Source: CAVEFW01 sp963643505 (GTDB lineage Bacteria; Actinomycetota; Coriobacteriia; Coriobacteriales; Eggerthellaceae). From it: 25,642 bases of DNA. A model generated the notes under the pieces. That model ran no database searches. It was not told where the DNA came from and saw only the letters and a program-made list of their open reading frames with translations. The translations under genes and the position numbers were made by a program. The stretch lies in the NCBI GenBank assembly GCA_963643505.1, contig CAVIKF010000018.1:1-25642 (forward strand), in the 5' to 3' direction. Below, piece by piece: positions 14,628 through 22,625 of this stretch (position 1 is its first letter; every line of letters begins with the position of its first letter).

Positions 14628-16361
14628 TTACATCTTTTGCGGAGCGGAGACACCCACCAAGGACAACGTCAACGCAAGGACGAGACGTGCAGCGTCGCAC
14701 AGGGCGAGACGAGCCGCAGTCAAGGACTCATCGTCGCAAATGCAGTGGCAGTTCGTATAGAACTGGTGAAAAAGGCCGGCAAGCTCGGCAGCATAGTGGG
14801 TTGCGCGGAACGGGGCACGGTCGCGCGCGGCGAGCTGGACGAACTCGGGAAAGTCGGCCATCTTGCGCATAAGGGCAAGCTCGGAGTCCTCTTTGAGCGG
14901 CGAGAGGTCAACGTTTGCAGGCGCGAGCTTTGCGGCAAGACCATCAAGGTCGCATGCAGAAGCCTCATCCACATCGGCACACACACCGCACGAAACGGCC
15001 GCCTTGCGCAAGATGGAGCAGATACGCGCATGGGCGTATTGCACGTAATAAACCGGATTCGTGGAATCTTGCTTCTTGGCAACCTCGATATCGAAATCGA
15101 TAGGTTGGTCGCTGGAACGGGATAGCATGAGGAACCGGGTGGCATCGACGCCAACCTCCTCGATGAGCTCCTCGAAGGTAACCATCTCGCCCGTACGTTT
15201 GCTCATACGAACCGCTTCGCCGTCGCGGAGCAAGTTGACAAGCTGGCCTAGGACGACCTCAAGCTTGTCGGGATAGCCCCATGCGGCAAGCATGGCCTCG
15301 CAACGCTTCACGTAGCCGTGGTGATCGGCGCCCCAAATGTCGATGAGGTGGTCATACCCGCGCTGGACCTTGTTGTAATGGTAGGCACAGTCGCTCATAA
15401 AATAGGTCATCTCGCCGTTTTCCTTGATGAGGACGCGATCCTTGTCGTCGCCGAATTCGGTGCTACGGAACCATGTCGCCCCGTCTTTTTCGAAGATGAA
15501 GCCTTTGGCACGAAACGCCTCAAGGGCGCGATCTACCGCGGTCTTGCCGTCCTCGTCGGGGATGTAGAGGCTTCGCTCGCTGAAATAGCAATCCATATGG
15601 TTGCCAAATCCGTCAAGGGTGTTCTTGACGCGATCGAGCATGGCCTTGTAGCCGAACTCGCGGAACTCCACATGGCGCTTTTCCGCATCGGCCTCAAGCC
15701 ATTTGTCACCGTCGCGATCAACAAGGCTTTGAGCGATGTCCTTGATATAAGCACCGCCGTAGCACTTCTCAGGCATCTCGACGTCGACACCGAGAATCTG
15801 CTGATAGCGCACAACGATGGAGTTGGCAAAGACGTCCATTTGGACACCGTGGTCGTTGACGTAGAACTCCTCGGTCACCTCATAGCCGGCATGGCGCATG
15901 ATGCGCGCCATGGAGTCGCCCAAAGCCGCCCAACGCCCATGGCCGACATGCATCGGCCCCGTCGGGTTCGCAGAGACGTACTCAAGGTTGACCTTGCGCT
16001 GCCCCTCCGCAATTACGCCGCGGCCATAGTCGCACCCCTCGGCGCGAACCTCGCGGAGGACGTCGTACAGAGCGTCATTGGCAAGCTTGATGTTGATGAA
16101 CCCAGGACCCGCGATCGCAACGTTTGCGATCAAATCGTTGTCGGGAATGTGTTCGACGATGATGTTCGCAATCTCGCGCGGATTCTTGCGAGCTGCCTTG
16201 GCACACCTCATCGCCACAGTAGAAGCCCAATCCCCCATCTCGGGATCCCTCGGCCTCTCCAACCCAGCGTCCGGCACGCTTTCCAAGGACAAAGACCCAT
16301 CCTCGACAGCGGCCTTGATAGCTCCTTCAACAACAACCGCGAGCTTCTCACGAATCTGCAT
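14628..16361 (-). CDS. argS: Arginyl-tRNA synthetase
   Basis: 577 residues, normal for the class I enzyme that charges tRNA-Arg. It has the N-terminal Add-1 domain (1-105), SANPTGPMHVGHGR with the HIGH-type motif HVGH at 138-141, the IWGADHHGYVKR strand near 342-353, RMSKRTGEMV (385-394) as the KMSKS-type loop, and the anticodon-binding helical domain (from about 445) ending SLVGVSAPQKM, the usual ArgRS C-terminus. ATG preceded by AGGAG. Single gene; a weak promoter (TAGTAT at 16405-16400) lies just upstream. Confidence 0.97.
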   Translation of the reverse strand: MQIREKLAVVVEGAIKAAVEDGSLSLESVPDAGLERPRDPEMGDWASTVAMRCAKAARKNPREIANIIVEHIPDNDLIANVAIAGPGFINIKLANDALYDVLREVRAEGCDYGRGVIAEGQRKVNLEYVSANPTGPMHVGHGRWAALGDSMARIMRHAGYEVTEEFYVNDHGVQMDVFANSIVVRYQQILGVDVEMPEKCYGGAYIKDIAQSLVDRDGDKWLEADAEKRHVEFREFGYKAMLDRVKNTLDGFGNHMDCYFSERSLYIPDEDGKTAVDRALEAFRAKGFIFEKDGATWFRSTEFGDDKDRVLIKENGEMTYFMSDCAYHYNKVQRGYDHLIDIWGADHHGYVKRCEAMLAAWGYPDKLEVVLGQLVNLLRDGEAVRMSKRTGEMVTFEELIEEVGVDATRFLMLSRSSDQPIDFDIEVAKKQDSTNPVYYVQYAHARICSILRKAAVSCGVCADVDEASACDLDGLAAKLAPANVDLSPLKEDSELALMRKMADFPEFVQLAARDRAPFRATHYAAELAGLFHQFYTNCHCICDDESLTAARLALCDAARLVLALTLSLVGVSAPQKM

Positions 16362-16513
16362 CGATACTCCTCACAATGAAAAAGACTGAAGTCTTGTACA
16401 TACTACCATCCTGAATGTGCCAACCGCAGCGCAAAGCGCAAGCAACGGTCCCCTTCGCGCTGTGGCTACCACGAGGACGAGGGGCCCGAGAGCGCAGAGC
16501 ATGGAGGCAACCT

Positions 16514-16560
16514 CCCCCGCGATGTCTCTTCGACGCCCCCTCGACGCCCCCGCGATGTCT
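16514..16560. repeat. 14-base direct repeat in the argS / tRNA-Gly intergenic region
   Basis: CCCCCGCGATGTCT occurs at 16514-16527 and 16547-16560, separated by a short CGACGCCCCC duplication. The roughly 240-base region 16374-16617 otherwise holds only the weak argS promoter and a hairpin; no gene is credible there. Confidence 0.7.
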
Positions 16561-16584
16561 CCGCACAACGCGACAACCACGAGG

Positions 16585-16606
16585 AAAGGGCCCCGAAGGG
16601 CCCTTT
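16585..16606. terminator. Hairpin after tRNA-Gly
   Basis: AAAGGGCC and GGCCCTTT pair over eight bases with a six-base loop, 12 bases past the 3' end of tRNA-Gly (minus). The T tail is short, so it could act on either strand. Confidence 0.55.
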
Positions 16607-16617
16607 CGAATCTCCAA

Positions 16618-16692
16618 TGGAGCGGGTGACGGGAGTCGAACCCGCGTCACGAGCTTGGAAGGCTCGGGTTCTAGCCGTTGAACCACACCCGC
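16618..16692 (-). tRNA. tRNA-Gly (anticodon TCC)
   Basis: 75 bases with encoded CCA. Acceptor GCGGGTG / CACCCGC, anticodon stem CGAGC / GCTCG around CTTCCAA, T arm GCGGGTTCGACTCCCGT. It is ten bases downstream of tRNA-Pro and probably co-transcribed with it. Confidence 0.97.
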
Positions 16693-16702
16693 AGCTAGAA
16701 AA

Positions 16703-16779
16703 TGGTCGGGACGACAGGATTCGAACCTGCGACATCCTGCTCCCAAAGCAGGCGCGCTACCAAACTGCGCCACGTCCCG
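16703..16779 (-). tRNA. tRNA-Pro (anticodon TGG)
   Basis: 77 bases with encoded CCA. Acceptor CGGGACG / CGTCCCG, anticodon stem CCTGC / GCAGG around TTTGGGA, T arm GCAGGTTCGAATCCTGT. Confidence 0.97.
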
Positions 16780-16802
16780 ACGCCGTTAGCACAGCGCACG
16801 GT

Positions 16803-16832
16803 ATTCTATCAGCAAATGGACCTTGTGCGCAA
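16803..16832 (-). promoter_or_regulatory. Promoter of the tRNA-Pro / tRNA-Gly unit
   Basis: TTGCGC (16832-16827) and TAGAAT (16808-16803) separated by 18 bases; the tRNA-Pro 5' end is 24 bases downstream. It lies between the rdgB stop and the tRNA. Confidence 0.55.
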
Positions 16833-16852
16833 GTCCCGCCGAAAGGATTTAC

Positions 16853-17482
16853 TTATTCATTGGCGCCATCGGCGGCGTTTCCCAACTTCGCCGCGAGCTC
16901 ACGAAGAGCACATCCTCGATGGCTCACCTTCTCCTTCTCCCCTTGGGTGATCTCGGCCATCGTGCAGCGACCCTCGAACGTGTCAGGCCAAAACAGCGGA
17001 TCGTAGCCAAACCCGCCCGTGCCGCGACGCTCATGGCCGATACGGCCTTCCACCGTCCCCCACGCTGTCGTCTCTTTCCCCTTTTCGTCGACAAAGCTCA
17101 AAGCGCATGCATAACGGGCGGTGCGTTTATCGTCGGGCGTATCTTTGAGCTCCCTCAAGAGCTTGTCGTTGTTCGCCTCGTCATCGCAGTCAAAACCGTC
17201 AAGGCTGGCATATCGGGCAGAAAACACACCGGGAGCGCCACCAAGCGCATCCACAATCAACCCGGAGTCGTCCGCCAGCGCAGCCATGCCTCCGCTCGCC
17301 TCGTGGGCCGCCATGGCCTTGATGCGGGCATTTCCAGCGAAATCGTCAGCATCCTCGATCGGATCAGACTCGATTCCGAGCTCACGCAAGGTCTTGAAGT
17401 CCCACCCCGAGAAGCTGAGGGCATTGGCGATCTCGCTCACCTTGTGCTTATTGTTCGACGCGATTACCACGGTTTTCGTCAT
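16853..17482 (-). CDS. rdgB: XTP/dITP diphosphatase (RdgB/HAM1 family)
   Basis: 209 residues, family-typical. It hydrolyses inosine- and xanthosine-type (d)NTPs to monophosphates and so keeps deaminated purines out of DNA and RNA. Motifs: SNNKHK (9-14), ADDSGLIVDAL (70-80), SARYA (88-92), GTGGFGYDPLF (154-164) and SHRG (187-190). ATG 17482 preceded by AGGAG. The leader contains GC-rich hairpins. It may be read from the FKBP gene upstream, but a strong terminator lies between them. Confidence 0.96.
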   Translation of the reverse strand: MTKTVVIASNNKHKVSEIANALSFSGWDFKTLRELGIESDPIEDADDFAGNARIKAMAAHEASGGMAALADDSGLIVDALGGAPGVFSARYASLDGFDCDDEANNDKLLRELKDTPDDKRTARYACALSFVDEKGKETTAWGTVEGRIGHERRGTGGFGYDPLFWPDTFEGRCTMAEITQGEKEKVSHRGCALRELAAKLGNAADGANE

Positions 17483-17540
17483 GTTGATACTCCTGGCCGA
17501 CTCCCCGGCTTCCGGCCGGTTCTCGACCTACAGCGGACTT

Positions 17541-17555
17541 CCGGTCCCCGACCGG
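17541..17555. repeat. GC-rich hairpin in the rdgB leader
   Basis: CCGGTC and GACCGG form a perfect six-pair stem with a three-base loop. The neighbouring 17503-17540 contains related CCGG-rich sequence (CGGCTTCCGGCCGGTT), so the leader of rdgB is a cluster of similar short inverted repeats. Confidence 0.55.
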
Positions 17556-17575
17556 CTTCTGGCAACTCGAAAAGA

Positions 17576-17610
17576 TAAAAGGGGCGCCTGCTATCGTGGC
17601 AAGCGCCCCC
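17576..17610 (-). terminator. Terminator of the FKBP gene
   Basis: GGGGCGC and GCGCCCC plus an inner TGC/GCA stem on the minus strand, followed by TTTT, ten bases past the FKBP stop codon. Confidence 0.88.
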
Positions 17611-17618
17611 ACGTGAGA

Positions 17619-18044
17619 CTAGTTAGCCTCAAGCAGTGTGATTTCGAAGTTGAGGTACTTGCCGGCCATCTCGTGATTCATGTCAAAAGTGATCATGCCG
17701 TCCTCAACCTTGGTGACAAGCGCCGGGAAGACACGCCCGCCAGGACCGGCAAGCTGGACCTTCATGCCCACAGTCAAGGTTTCTGAGCCAGGCATGTTCG
17801 CAATGGGAAGGGTCTGGACCGCTTCCGCGACGCGCTCGCCATATGCCTCATCGGGAGCCAAACGGACGTTCACCGTGTCGCCGACCTCCATGTCGCGGAC
17901 CGCCTTGTCGAATCCGCGAATCATCTGACCGGCCATGCACGTGAATGCCAGCGGCTCATTGCGATCATAAGAGGAATCGAACTTCGTTCCGTCATCCAAC
18001 GTGCCCGTATAGTGAACTTTGACCTTCTTGCCCTCATTGCTCAT
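17619..18044 (-). CDS. FKBP-type peptidyl-prolyl isomerase, SlyD/SlpA-like
   Basis: 141 residues. KVKVHYTGTLDDGTKFDSSY is the FKBP start; GFDKAVRDMEVGDT completes the front half. Residues about 70-125 are the insert-in-flap chaperone domain of SlyD-type proteins (SETLTVGMKVQLAG, then DMNHEMAGKYLNFEI). The His/Cys-rich metal-binding tail of E. coli SlyD is absent. It isomerises proline bonds and holds folding intermediates, in the cytoplasm because no signal peptide is seen. Start at ATG 18044 (AGGAG upstream) rather than the longer open frame, which would run into the tRNA-Arg spacer. Confidence 0.93.
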   Translation of the reverse strand: MSNEGKKVKVHYTGTLDDGTKFDSSYDRNEPLAFTCMAGQMIRGFDKAVRDMEVGDTVNVRLAPDEAYGERVAEAVQTLPIANMPGSETLTVGMKVQLAGPGGRVFPALVTKVEDGMITFDMNHEMAGKYLNFEITLLEAN

Positions 18045-18108
18045 GTTTGTTCTCCTGACTCTTCTGATAAAGGGCCGGGAACACATGCGCCCGACCCCTG
18101 ACTTCCAA

Positions 18109-18184
18109 TGGCGCGCCCAGCAGGACTCGAACCTGCAACCGTCGGATTAGAAGTCCGATGCTCTATCCGTTGAGCCATGGGCGC
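18109..18184 (-). tRNA. tRNA-Arg (anticodon TCT)
   Basis: 76 bases with encoded CCA. Acceptor GCGCCCA / TGGGCGC, anticodon stem CGGAC / (A)TCCG around TTCTAA, T arm GCAGGTTCGAGTCCTGC. A TATACT at 18207-18202 is a good -10 box for it. Confidence 0.97.
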
Positions 18185-18201
18185 ATTCAAAAAGCGGTAG
18201 T

Positions 18202-18207
18202 AGTATA
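18202..18207 (-). promoter_or_regulatory. -10 box of tRNA-Arg
   Basis: TATACT on the minus strand, 17 bases before the tRNA 5' end. No clear -35 box. Confidence 0.4.
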
Positions 18208-18233
18208 GCGCAAAAAGCCTCAGGAGAAACGTC

Positions 18234-18298
18234 GCAACAGGGTGGAGCCCAAGGTTGCGAAAACAAAGGACCCCGTTGCGGCAGGGTGGAGCCCAAGG
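18234..18298. repeat. 21-base imperfect direct repeat, 44-base period
   Basis: GCAACAGGGTGGAGCCCAAGG at 18234-18254 recurs as GCGGCAGGGTGGAGCCCAAGG at 18278-18298, with two mismatches. Between the srtB stop and the tRNA-Arg promoter. Confidence 0.85.
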
Positions 18299-18313
18299 AG
18301 ACAAGAAAAAGGG

Positions 18314-19096
18314 CTACTCTGACAAAGGGGCTGCCTGTTCGGCCACGTAGGCATAAACGCATGCACGACCGTCATTGTTACTGTATTCGCACGTCACCAA
18401 CATGAAGATCTTGCTGATAGTAGAAACATCGGCTACGAAGTCGTTCACTTCCACGACATTGCGGTCGACCTTGTCTTGGATATACTCCGCAAACTCCTCC
18501 GCCGTGCCAAACGACGTCTTGACAATCTCGTCAGAGCCGACCGTCAACACCACCGAGAAAGTTTCAAGTCGGTAGTTCATGGTCGGGGTCAACACATAGA
18601 TGGTGCGATGAGATTCGAACTCATCCTGATTAGTCAATCGGGCAAGAAACGCGAACATGGACCCATCGTTCATATTGTGGCCATACAAGGCGTTGTTCAT
18701 GTCGCTGAAATCGCCTTTGTTGCCCGCGTCAAGGAAGATGGTCCCGCCGGTGGAGAGCCAACTTGTCTCGCCGTCGTAGGAGCGGTGGAGGTAATACTCG
18801 TTGTCAGGCCCTTGGACGATGGGATAGTCGATAACCGTGTCGGGGACGACGATCCACCCAATGACGTCGGGAGCCTCCTCGCGCAAAGTGTCCCAATCCA
18901 CCGTCATGCGCGCAAGGTCGCCGCCAAGGGCCGCCTCCTCGCCCGTGTACACCTTTTCAGAGAGGTCGGAATAACGTTGAGCTTGAAGGAAGTATTGCAA
19001 GACGATGGCGCCGATACCGACCAGGCACGCGATGATGATGCCGACAAGGATTCCCTCAATGATGCGTACCGCACCTTTTCTCTTCGTCTGGGCCAT
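18314..19096 (-). CDS. srtB: Class B sortase
   Basis: 260 residues. An N-terminal signal anchor helix (residues 11-34) leaves the catalytic domain outside. Catalytic triad: His140 in ALYGHNMNDGSMF, Cys236 in LVTCEYS, Arg244 in NNDGRACVYAY. The wording of these motifs is that of class B (SrtB) rather than class A or C. It cleaves a sorting signal and attaches proteins to peptidoglycan, or acts on pili or haem-type systems. ATG 19096 follows murI by 26 bases, so it is the last gene of ldt-murI-srtB. No substrate with a clear NPQTN or LPXTG motif lies in the window; the surface protein ending at 1760 has only a degenerate TGD-type motif. Confidence 0.93.
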   Translation of the reverse strand: MAQTKRKGAVRIIEGILVGIIIACLVGIGAIVLQYFLQAQRYSDLSEKVYTGEEAALGGDLARMTVDWDTLREEAPDVIGWIVVPDTVIDYPIVQGPDNEYYLHRSYDGETSWLSTGGTIFLDAGNKGDFSDMNNALYGHNMNDGSMFAFLARLTNQDEFESHRTIYVLTPTMNYRLETFSVVLTVGSDEIVKTSFGTAEEFAEYIQDKVDRNVVEVNDFVADVSTISKIFMLVTCEYSNNDGRACVYAYVAEQAAPLSE

Positions 19097-19122
19097 CTAC
19101 ACCCCTCTCTCTCGTCGCTCGC

Positions 19123-20022
19123 CTACAAATCCGCATGGGAGACGTTGCGCAACTGCGATCTGAAAACACGCGTGCCGAAGCTCTTGAACTCGTCAAGGTC
19201 ATGCCCGGTCGTGAAGAACTCGTACTTCGCCTCATGGGAGTCCCCGACAAGCTCACCTCGACGAGTCAAGACCTCTCGCACGTCAAGGGCTGTCTCCTTG
19301 GCCGAGCTGATCAAGGTCACCTTATGACCGACAACGCCTCCGATGAGCGCCTTCAGCAAGGGGAAGTGGGTGCACCCGAGAACGAGCGTATCGATGTCAC
19401 ACCTGCGAAGCGGCTCGAGATATTCCCGGGCGATCTCCTCGAACTCAGGGCGAATATAGACCTTTGACGCCAAGGACGTGTAGTCCTCTATGGGACCCTC
19501 AGCCATACGAATACCCTGTTCGGCAATTTCAACAAAACGCGGGGTCGGGACGGAAAAGACCGTGATACCCGCATCGATGTTCCTGATAGCCTTCGAATAT
19601 GCCCCGGACTCAACCGTGCCCTTGGTCGCAATGACGCCGACGCGACGATTGTGGGTCGCATGCGCTGCAGCCCTAGAACCAGGCTCGACAACACCCAAGA
19701 CCGGAATGGGGAACGTTTGCTGAGCATGCGCAAGACCTGCTGAGGTGGCGGTATTGCACGCGATGACAACCATCTTTACGCCGCGCTCGATAAGCCAAGA
19801 GCCGATCTGTTGGACGAATTGGTCAACCTCCTGTGGATCGCGGGGGCCGTAGGGACACCGAGCGGAGTCACCAAGATAGATGATGCTCTCATGTGGCAAC
19901 TCCTTGGCGATCTCCCGCGCGACGGTCAACCCCCCAAAGCCGGAGTCGAAAATCCCGATCGGTGCGGTGTTGACCGATCCTGCGGTTTCCTCGTCAGAGG
20001 ATGAGACGAACCCCTCAACCAT
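19123..20022 (-). CDS. murI: Glutamate racemase
   Basis: 299 residues. It makes D-glutamate for peptidoglycan. PIGIFDSGFGGLTV (21-34) holds the catalytic Asp/Ser region, VIACNTATSA holds Cys89 and LGCTHFPLL holds Cys217, the two catalytic cysteines. Start chosen at ATG 20022, which has GGGAG five bases upstream; a TTG 12 bases earlier is in frame but lacks a ribosome-binding site. A 16-residue non-conserved Ser/Glu-rich extension precedes the core. It lies 20 bases after the L,D-transpeptidase gene, in one operon. Confidence 0.96.
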   Translation of the reverse strand: MVEGFVSSSDEETAGSVNTAPIGIFDSGFGGLTVAREIAKELPHESIIYLGDSARCPYGPRDPQEVDQFVQQIGSWLIERGVKMVVIACNTATSAGLAHAQQTFPIPVLGVVEPGSRAAAHATHNRRVGVIATKGTVESGAYSKAIRNIDAGITVFSVPTPRFVEIAEQGIRMAEGPIEDYTSLASKVYIRPEFEEIAREYLEPLRRCDIDTLVLGCTHFPLLKALIGGVVGHKVTLISSAKETALDVREVLTRRGELVGDSHEAKYEFFTTGHDLDEFKSFGTRVFRSQLRNVSHADL

Positions 20023-20042
20023 GGGATCTCCCAATCTTTACA

Positions 20043-21857
20043 CTAGTCATGGACGACAACGACATCATTGGCCTCGATGATGGAATACAACGCCTGCGCA
20101 TCACCGTAGGAGATGTTGATGCAACCATGGCTACCATAACCCTGGGCGTACATGTTGCCCCCAAAACCTGGCTGCCACGTCGCATCATGGAAGCCGATCG
20201 CATTGCCGATGAACGGCATCCAAAAGGAGACCGTGGTCTCGTAGTCCTTCTCACCGTTGTCGAGATAGCCGACGAGCTTGCTTGGGCTTTCCTTCGTTTT
20301 GATGAAATACACACCCGTCGGGGTCGCCTTGCCCTTGGTGGGAACTCCAGAGATGAAGTCACATTCCCAAATCAAAGATCCGTCGCTGTCGTAGAAACGA
20401 GCGTATTGCTCACTGAGGTCAACATCGATATAGCGTTTACCCCAGTCAGCACCACCAACCTCCGTGAACCCCTCGCCTTCCCCTCCTTCGGCACAAGGAA
20501 CGTCACTCGCAGCAACCGTGCCCGCTGCAACATCACTTTGGACTTGGGCAACAAAGGCATCCACATCGACTTCCCAACCATAATCGCCACCGGAAACGGT
20601 GACGACCTTGCCGTCGGGGCGCGTATAGGTACGCTCAGATCCGCGGGTATTGAGAGGCTCGGCGATTGCGCGGGCCCATTCGACAAGCTTGGCCTCGTCA
20701 AGGCTCGCCTGGCAATTCTGATCGAGGGTGATCCACGTCGCTATGAGGGCAGGCGAGACATGGGCGACCTCGACTCCGCCCAGAGTGTAGGAAACGTCGG
20801 CCTTGCTCATCTTTTCCGCCTGGGCAAGCGCGGTGTTCATTCGGGGATCGGTGGAGAGGATGGCAGGTTGCACGAGATCCTCGTCGTCGAGTGTGACCGT
20901 CGTCGTCAACGAAGAGATCGCGTTGGCGACCTTGGTGGCGACCTTCGACTCATCAAGGGCCGTACCAGCCTTCTCAGGGACAACCTCGTACGCCTTCTTC
21001 GTGGAGTTGTATGCAAGGGTGGCGCTTGTCGGAGCTGTTGCCGTCTCGTTGTACTTGGCGACAGCGGAGGAAATCGTCGACTGGACAATAGCGAGGTTAT
21101 AGGACGTGGCCACGTTCTCTGAGATGTCGTGGGACATGAAGATGTCAACCGGCCATGTAAAGGGGCTGCGATTGGGAACCATCTGACTCAATGTGACGCT
21201 TCCGTCAAGAGCCAGATCGATGTCGGACGCAGAAACCCTCTGGGAGAAGCCGTTGGGTCCAGTCACGGTCAGAATATAGCCCTCAATGCGGTTGCTCATG
21301 GTCTGGTGCAGGTCTGCCGACGTCTGCATGGAGACATCCATATCGCCTAGTTTCGTATTGGGGTAGAGACGATCGGAGAAGACCACAACGCCGACAATGT
21401 ACACAATGAGAAGCAAGGCGAAAAACGAACCAAATCCGATTGCGAGACCCTTTTTGAGCTTCGTGTAGTCTTTTGGCTCCTTGGTGGCAGCCTCCACGAA
21501 ACCGATGACTTGGTCGTCCTCGTCGGAGGTGTCATCTTCAACCCCATCCACAACAACCGGGGATTCTGCGCTATTCGAGTCTTTCTTGATAACCTCCGTC
21601 ACGCCTTCAGAAAACCCTTCCGCATGCTCCGACCCGATCGACTCGGTCTCATCGCCATTTTGCCCAAAGAGGGTGCCTTCGCCATTCCCGTCATCGAACA
21701 GGACGTCGTCCGTGTGTTTGGCGGAATTTTTTGCTTTTCCGTGTTTGGGCGTTGGCGAAGAGGTCGATACTTTCTCGGTCTTTCCGACCGGCTCGTCGGT
21801 CTTCGCATGCTTTGCGTGCTTGCCACGCTTTTCGCCGTTAGAACCGAATGAAGACAT
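20043..21857 (-). CDS. L,D-transpeptidase (YkuD) with peptidoglycan-binding domains
   Basis: 604 residues. It builds 3-3 peptide crosslinks in peptidoglycan or attaches proteins to it. Residues 1-136 are a long charged cytoplasmic region, residues 137-160 a membrane helix (type II orientation), residues about 165-430 hold PG_binding_4-like modules, and the C-terminus is the YkuD domain with GFHDATW and SHGCINIS (Cys579, His577). Start at ATG 21857 (AGGAG ten bases upstream), not the longer frame to 21908. First gene of ldt-murI-srtB. A promoter at 21942-21969 and a two-copy direct repeat between promoter and gene suggest regulation. Confidence 0.94.
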   Translation of the reverse strand: MSSFGSNGEKRGKHAKHAKTDEPVGKTEKVSTSSPTPKHGKAKNSAKHTDDVLFDDGNGEGTLFGQNGDETESIGSEHAEGFSEGVTEVIKKDSNSAESPVVVDGVEDDTSDEDDQVIGFVEAATKEPKDYTKLKKGLAIGFGSFFALLLIVYIVGVVVFSDRLYPNTKLGDMDVSMQTSADLHQTMSNRIEGYILTVTGPNGFSQRVSASDIDLALDGSVTLSQMVPNRSPFTWPVDIFMSHDISENVATSYNLAIVQSTISSAVAKYNETATAPTSATLAYNSTKKAYEVVPEKAGTALDESKVATKVANAISSLTTTVTLDDEDLVQPAILSTDPRMNTALAQAEKMSKADVSYTLGGVEVAHVSPALIATWITLDQNCQASLDEAKLVEWARAIAEPLNTRGSERTYTRPDGKVVTVSGGDYGWEVDVDAFVAQVQSDVAAGTVAASDVPCAEGGEGEGFTEVGGADWGKRYIDVDLSEQYARFYDSDGSLIWECDFISGVPTKGKATPTGVYFIKTKESPSKLVGYLDNGEKDYETTVSFWMPFIGNAIGFHDATWQPGFGGNMYAQGYGSHGCINISYGDAQALYSIIEANDVVVVHD

Positions 21858-21887
21858 TAAATGCGCTCCTATATACCATGAACGTGG

Positions 21888-21919
21888 TTGCAATCGCTCG
21901 TCTGGCAAATTGCAATCGC
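21888..21919. repeat. 10-base direct repeat, possible operator of the ldt operon
   Basis: TTGCAATCGC occurs at 21888-21897 and again at 21910-21919. The repeat period is 22 bases, about two helical turns, so both copies face the same side of the DNA. It lies just downstream of the putative ldt promoter. Confidence 0.6.
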
Positions 21920-21941
21920 GAATGTTACCCGCAAGTCTTTC

Positions 21942-21969
21942 ATTCTAGCAATTGCCCGAATGAGTTGAA
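21942..21969 (-). promoter_or_regulatory. Probable promoter of the ldt-murI-srtB operon
   Basis: TTCAAC (21969-21964) and TAGAAT (21947-21942) with 16 bases between them on the minus strand, about 85 bases before the ldt start. Confidence 0.45.
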
Positions 21970-22024
21970 CTAGACTTCATTTCTCCACCGAATATTCAGC
22001 CTTGTTTCAGAAACAGGGCAAAAC

Positions 22025-22052
22025 TTGACGGCCGTGATGGTTCGATTACAAT
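22025..22052 (+). promoter_or_regulatory. Promoter of ssrA
   Basis: TTGACG and TACAAT separated by 16 bases. The mature RNA begins about 80 bases further on, so a 5' leader would have to be removed (RNase P). Confidence 0.75.
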
Positions 22053-22137
22053 AGGGCAACGGTCTTATCGACCGGCAACTTGACAAGGTGGAGCTGCTAT
22101 CCGACCAGAGGCATCGCGCCTCTTGCACTCCGTTTCG

Positions 22138-22504
22138 GGGGGTGACTGGTTTCGACATGGTAGGTCAGAAGTGAGGAGCAGGTCGTGGTCTCCTCGCCAC
22201 GTAAAACAGGGGTACTGCTAAATTTAATTGGCAAGAACCACACCGCAAATCGCGGTCTTGCTCTGGCTGCTTAATCAGCCGAGCCGCTGACTCCGGGGTT
22301 TTCCTCGCCGCGGACGATGCGTCAAACGAGGGGAATGCTCTTTGGCATGTAGCTGGTATGGCCAAGGAAAAGATTAAACCCGCTAGATTGCGCCGTGGCC
22401 CGTCAGCGGACCGGGTTCAATCGAAACACAATCGCTGAATAAGCTTGTAGAGCCTGACGGACGGTCTAGTATGGACCGGAGTTCGATTCTCCGCACCTCC
22501 ACCA
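22138..22504 (+). ncRNA. ssrA: Transfer-messenger RNA (tmRNA)
   Basis: 367 bases. The 5' end GGGGGTGACTGGTTTCGAC and the 3' end with GGAGTTCGATTCTCCGCACCTCC plus encoded ACCA form the tRNA-Ala-like part; the seven-base acceptor pairs (GGGGGTG with CACCTCC, one G-U). The reading frame GGC AAG AAC ... GCT GCT TAA at 22230-22274 encodes the tag GKNHTANRGLALAA, preceded by the AATTTAATT resume region. tmRNA rescues ribosomes stalled on broken messages and marks the product for proteolysis. Its partner smpB is 1 kb away on the opposite strand. It is the continuous, one-piece form. Confidence 0.97.
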
Positions 22505-22512
22505 GCACACCC

Positions 22513-22547
22513 ATAGCTGGGCCGATGACGGTCCAGCTATTTTTTTT
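22513..22547 (+). terminator. Terminator of ssrA
   Basis: ATAGCTGG pairs with CCAGCTAT, with an inner CCG/CGG stem, followed by eight T, nine bases after the tmRNA. Confidence 0.93.
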
Positions 22548-22559
22548 GGCACTTTGTTG

Positions 22560-22585
22560 CAAAATGCGCCCCGTCGAGGCGCATT
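22560..22585 (-). terminator. Second terminator of the smpB operon
   Basis: AATGCGCC and GGCGCATT form a perfect eight-pair stem with a seven-base loop, followed by TTT on the minus strand, facing the ssrA terminator. Confidence 0.65.
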
Positions 22586-22593
22586 GTCGATAC

Positions 22594-22625
22594 AAAAAAG
22601 CCAGATCGAGAAGCTTTAGGCTTCC
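22594..22625 (-). terminator. First terminator of the smpB operon
   Basis: On the minus strand AAGCC pairs with GGCTT (inner alternative GAAGC/GCTTC), followed by TTTTTT at 22599-22594. The stem begins inside the last codons of the acidic protein gene. Confidence 0.5.

Noticed and set aside
16383..16396. T-box or other aminoacyl-tRNA-responsive leader for argS
   Set aside because: Only a short AAGACT/AGTCTT palindrome is present before the gene; no specifier loop or T-box sequence is visible.
16348..16773. 141-codon minus-strand frame over the tRNA-Gly region
   Set aside because: It covers two tRNA genes and low-complexity intergenic DNA; no credible start or family.
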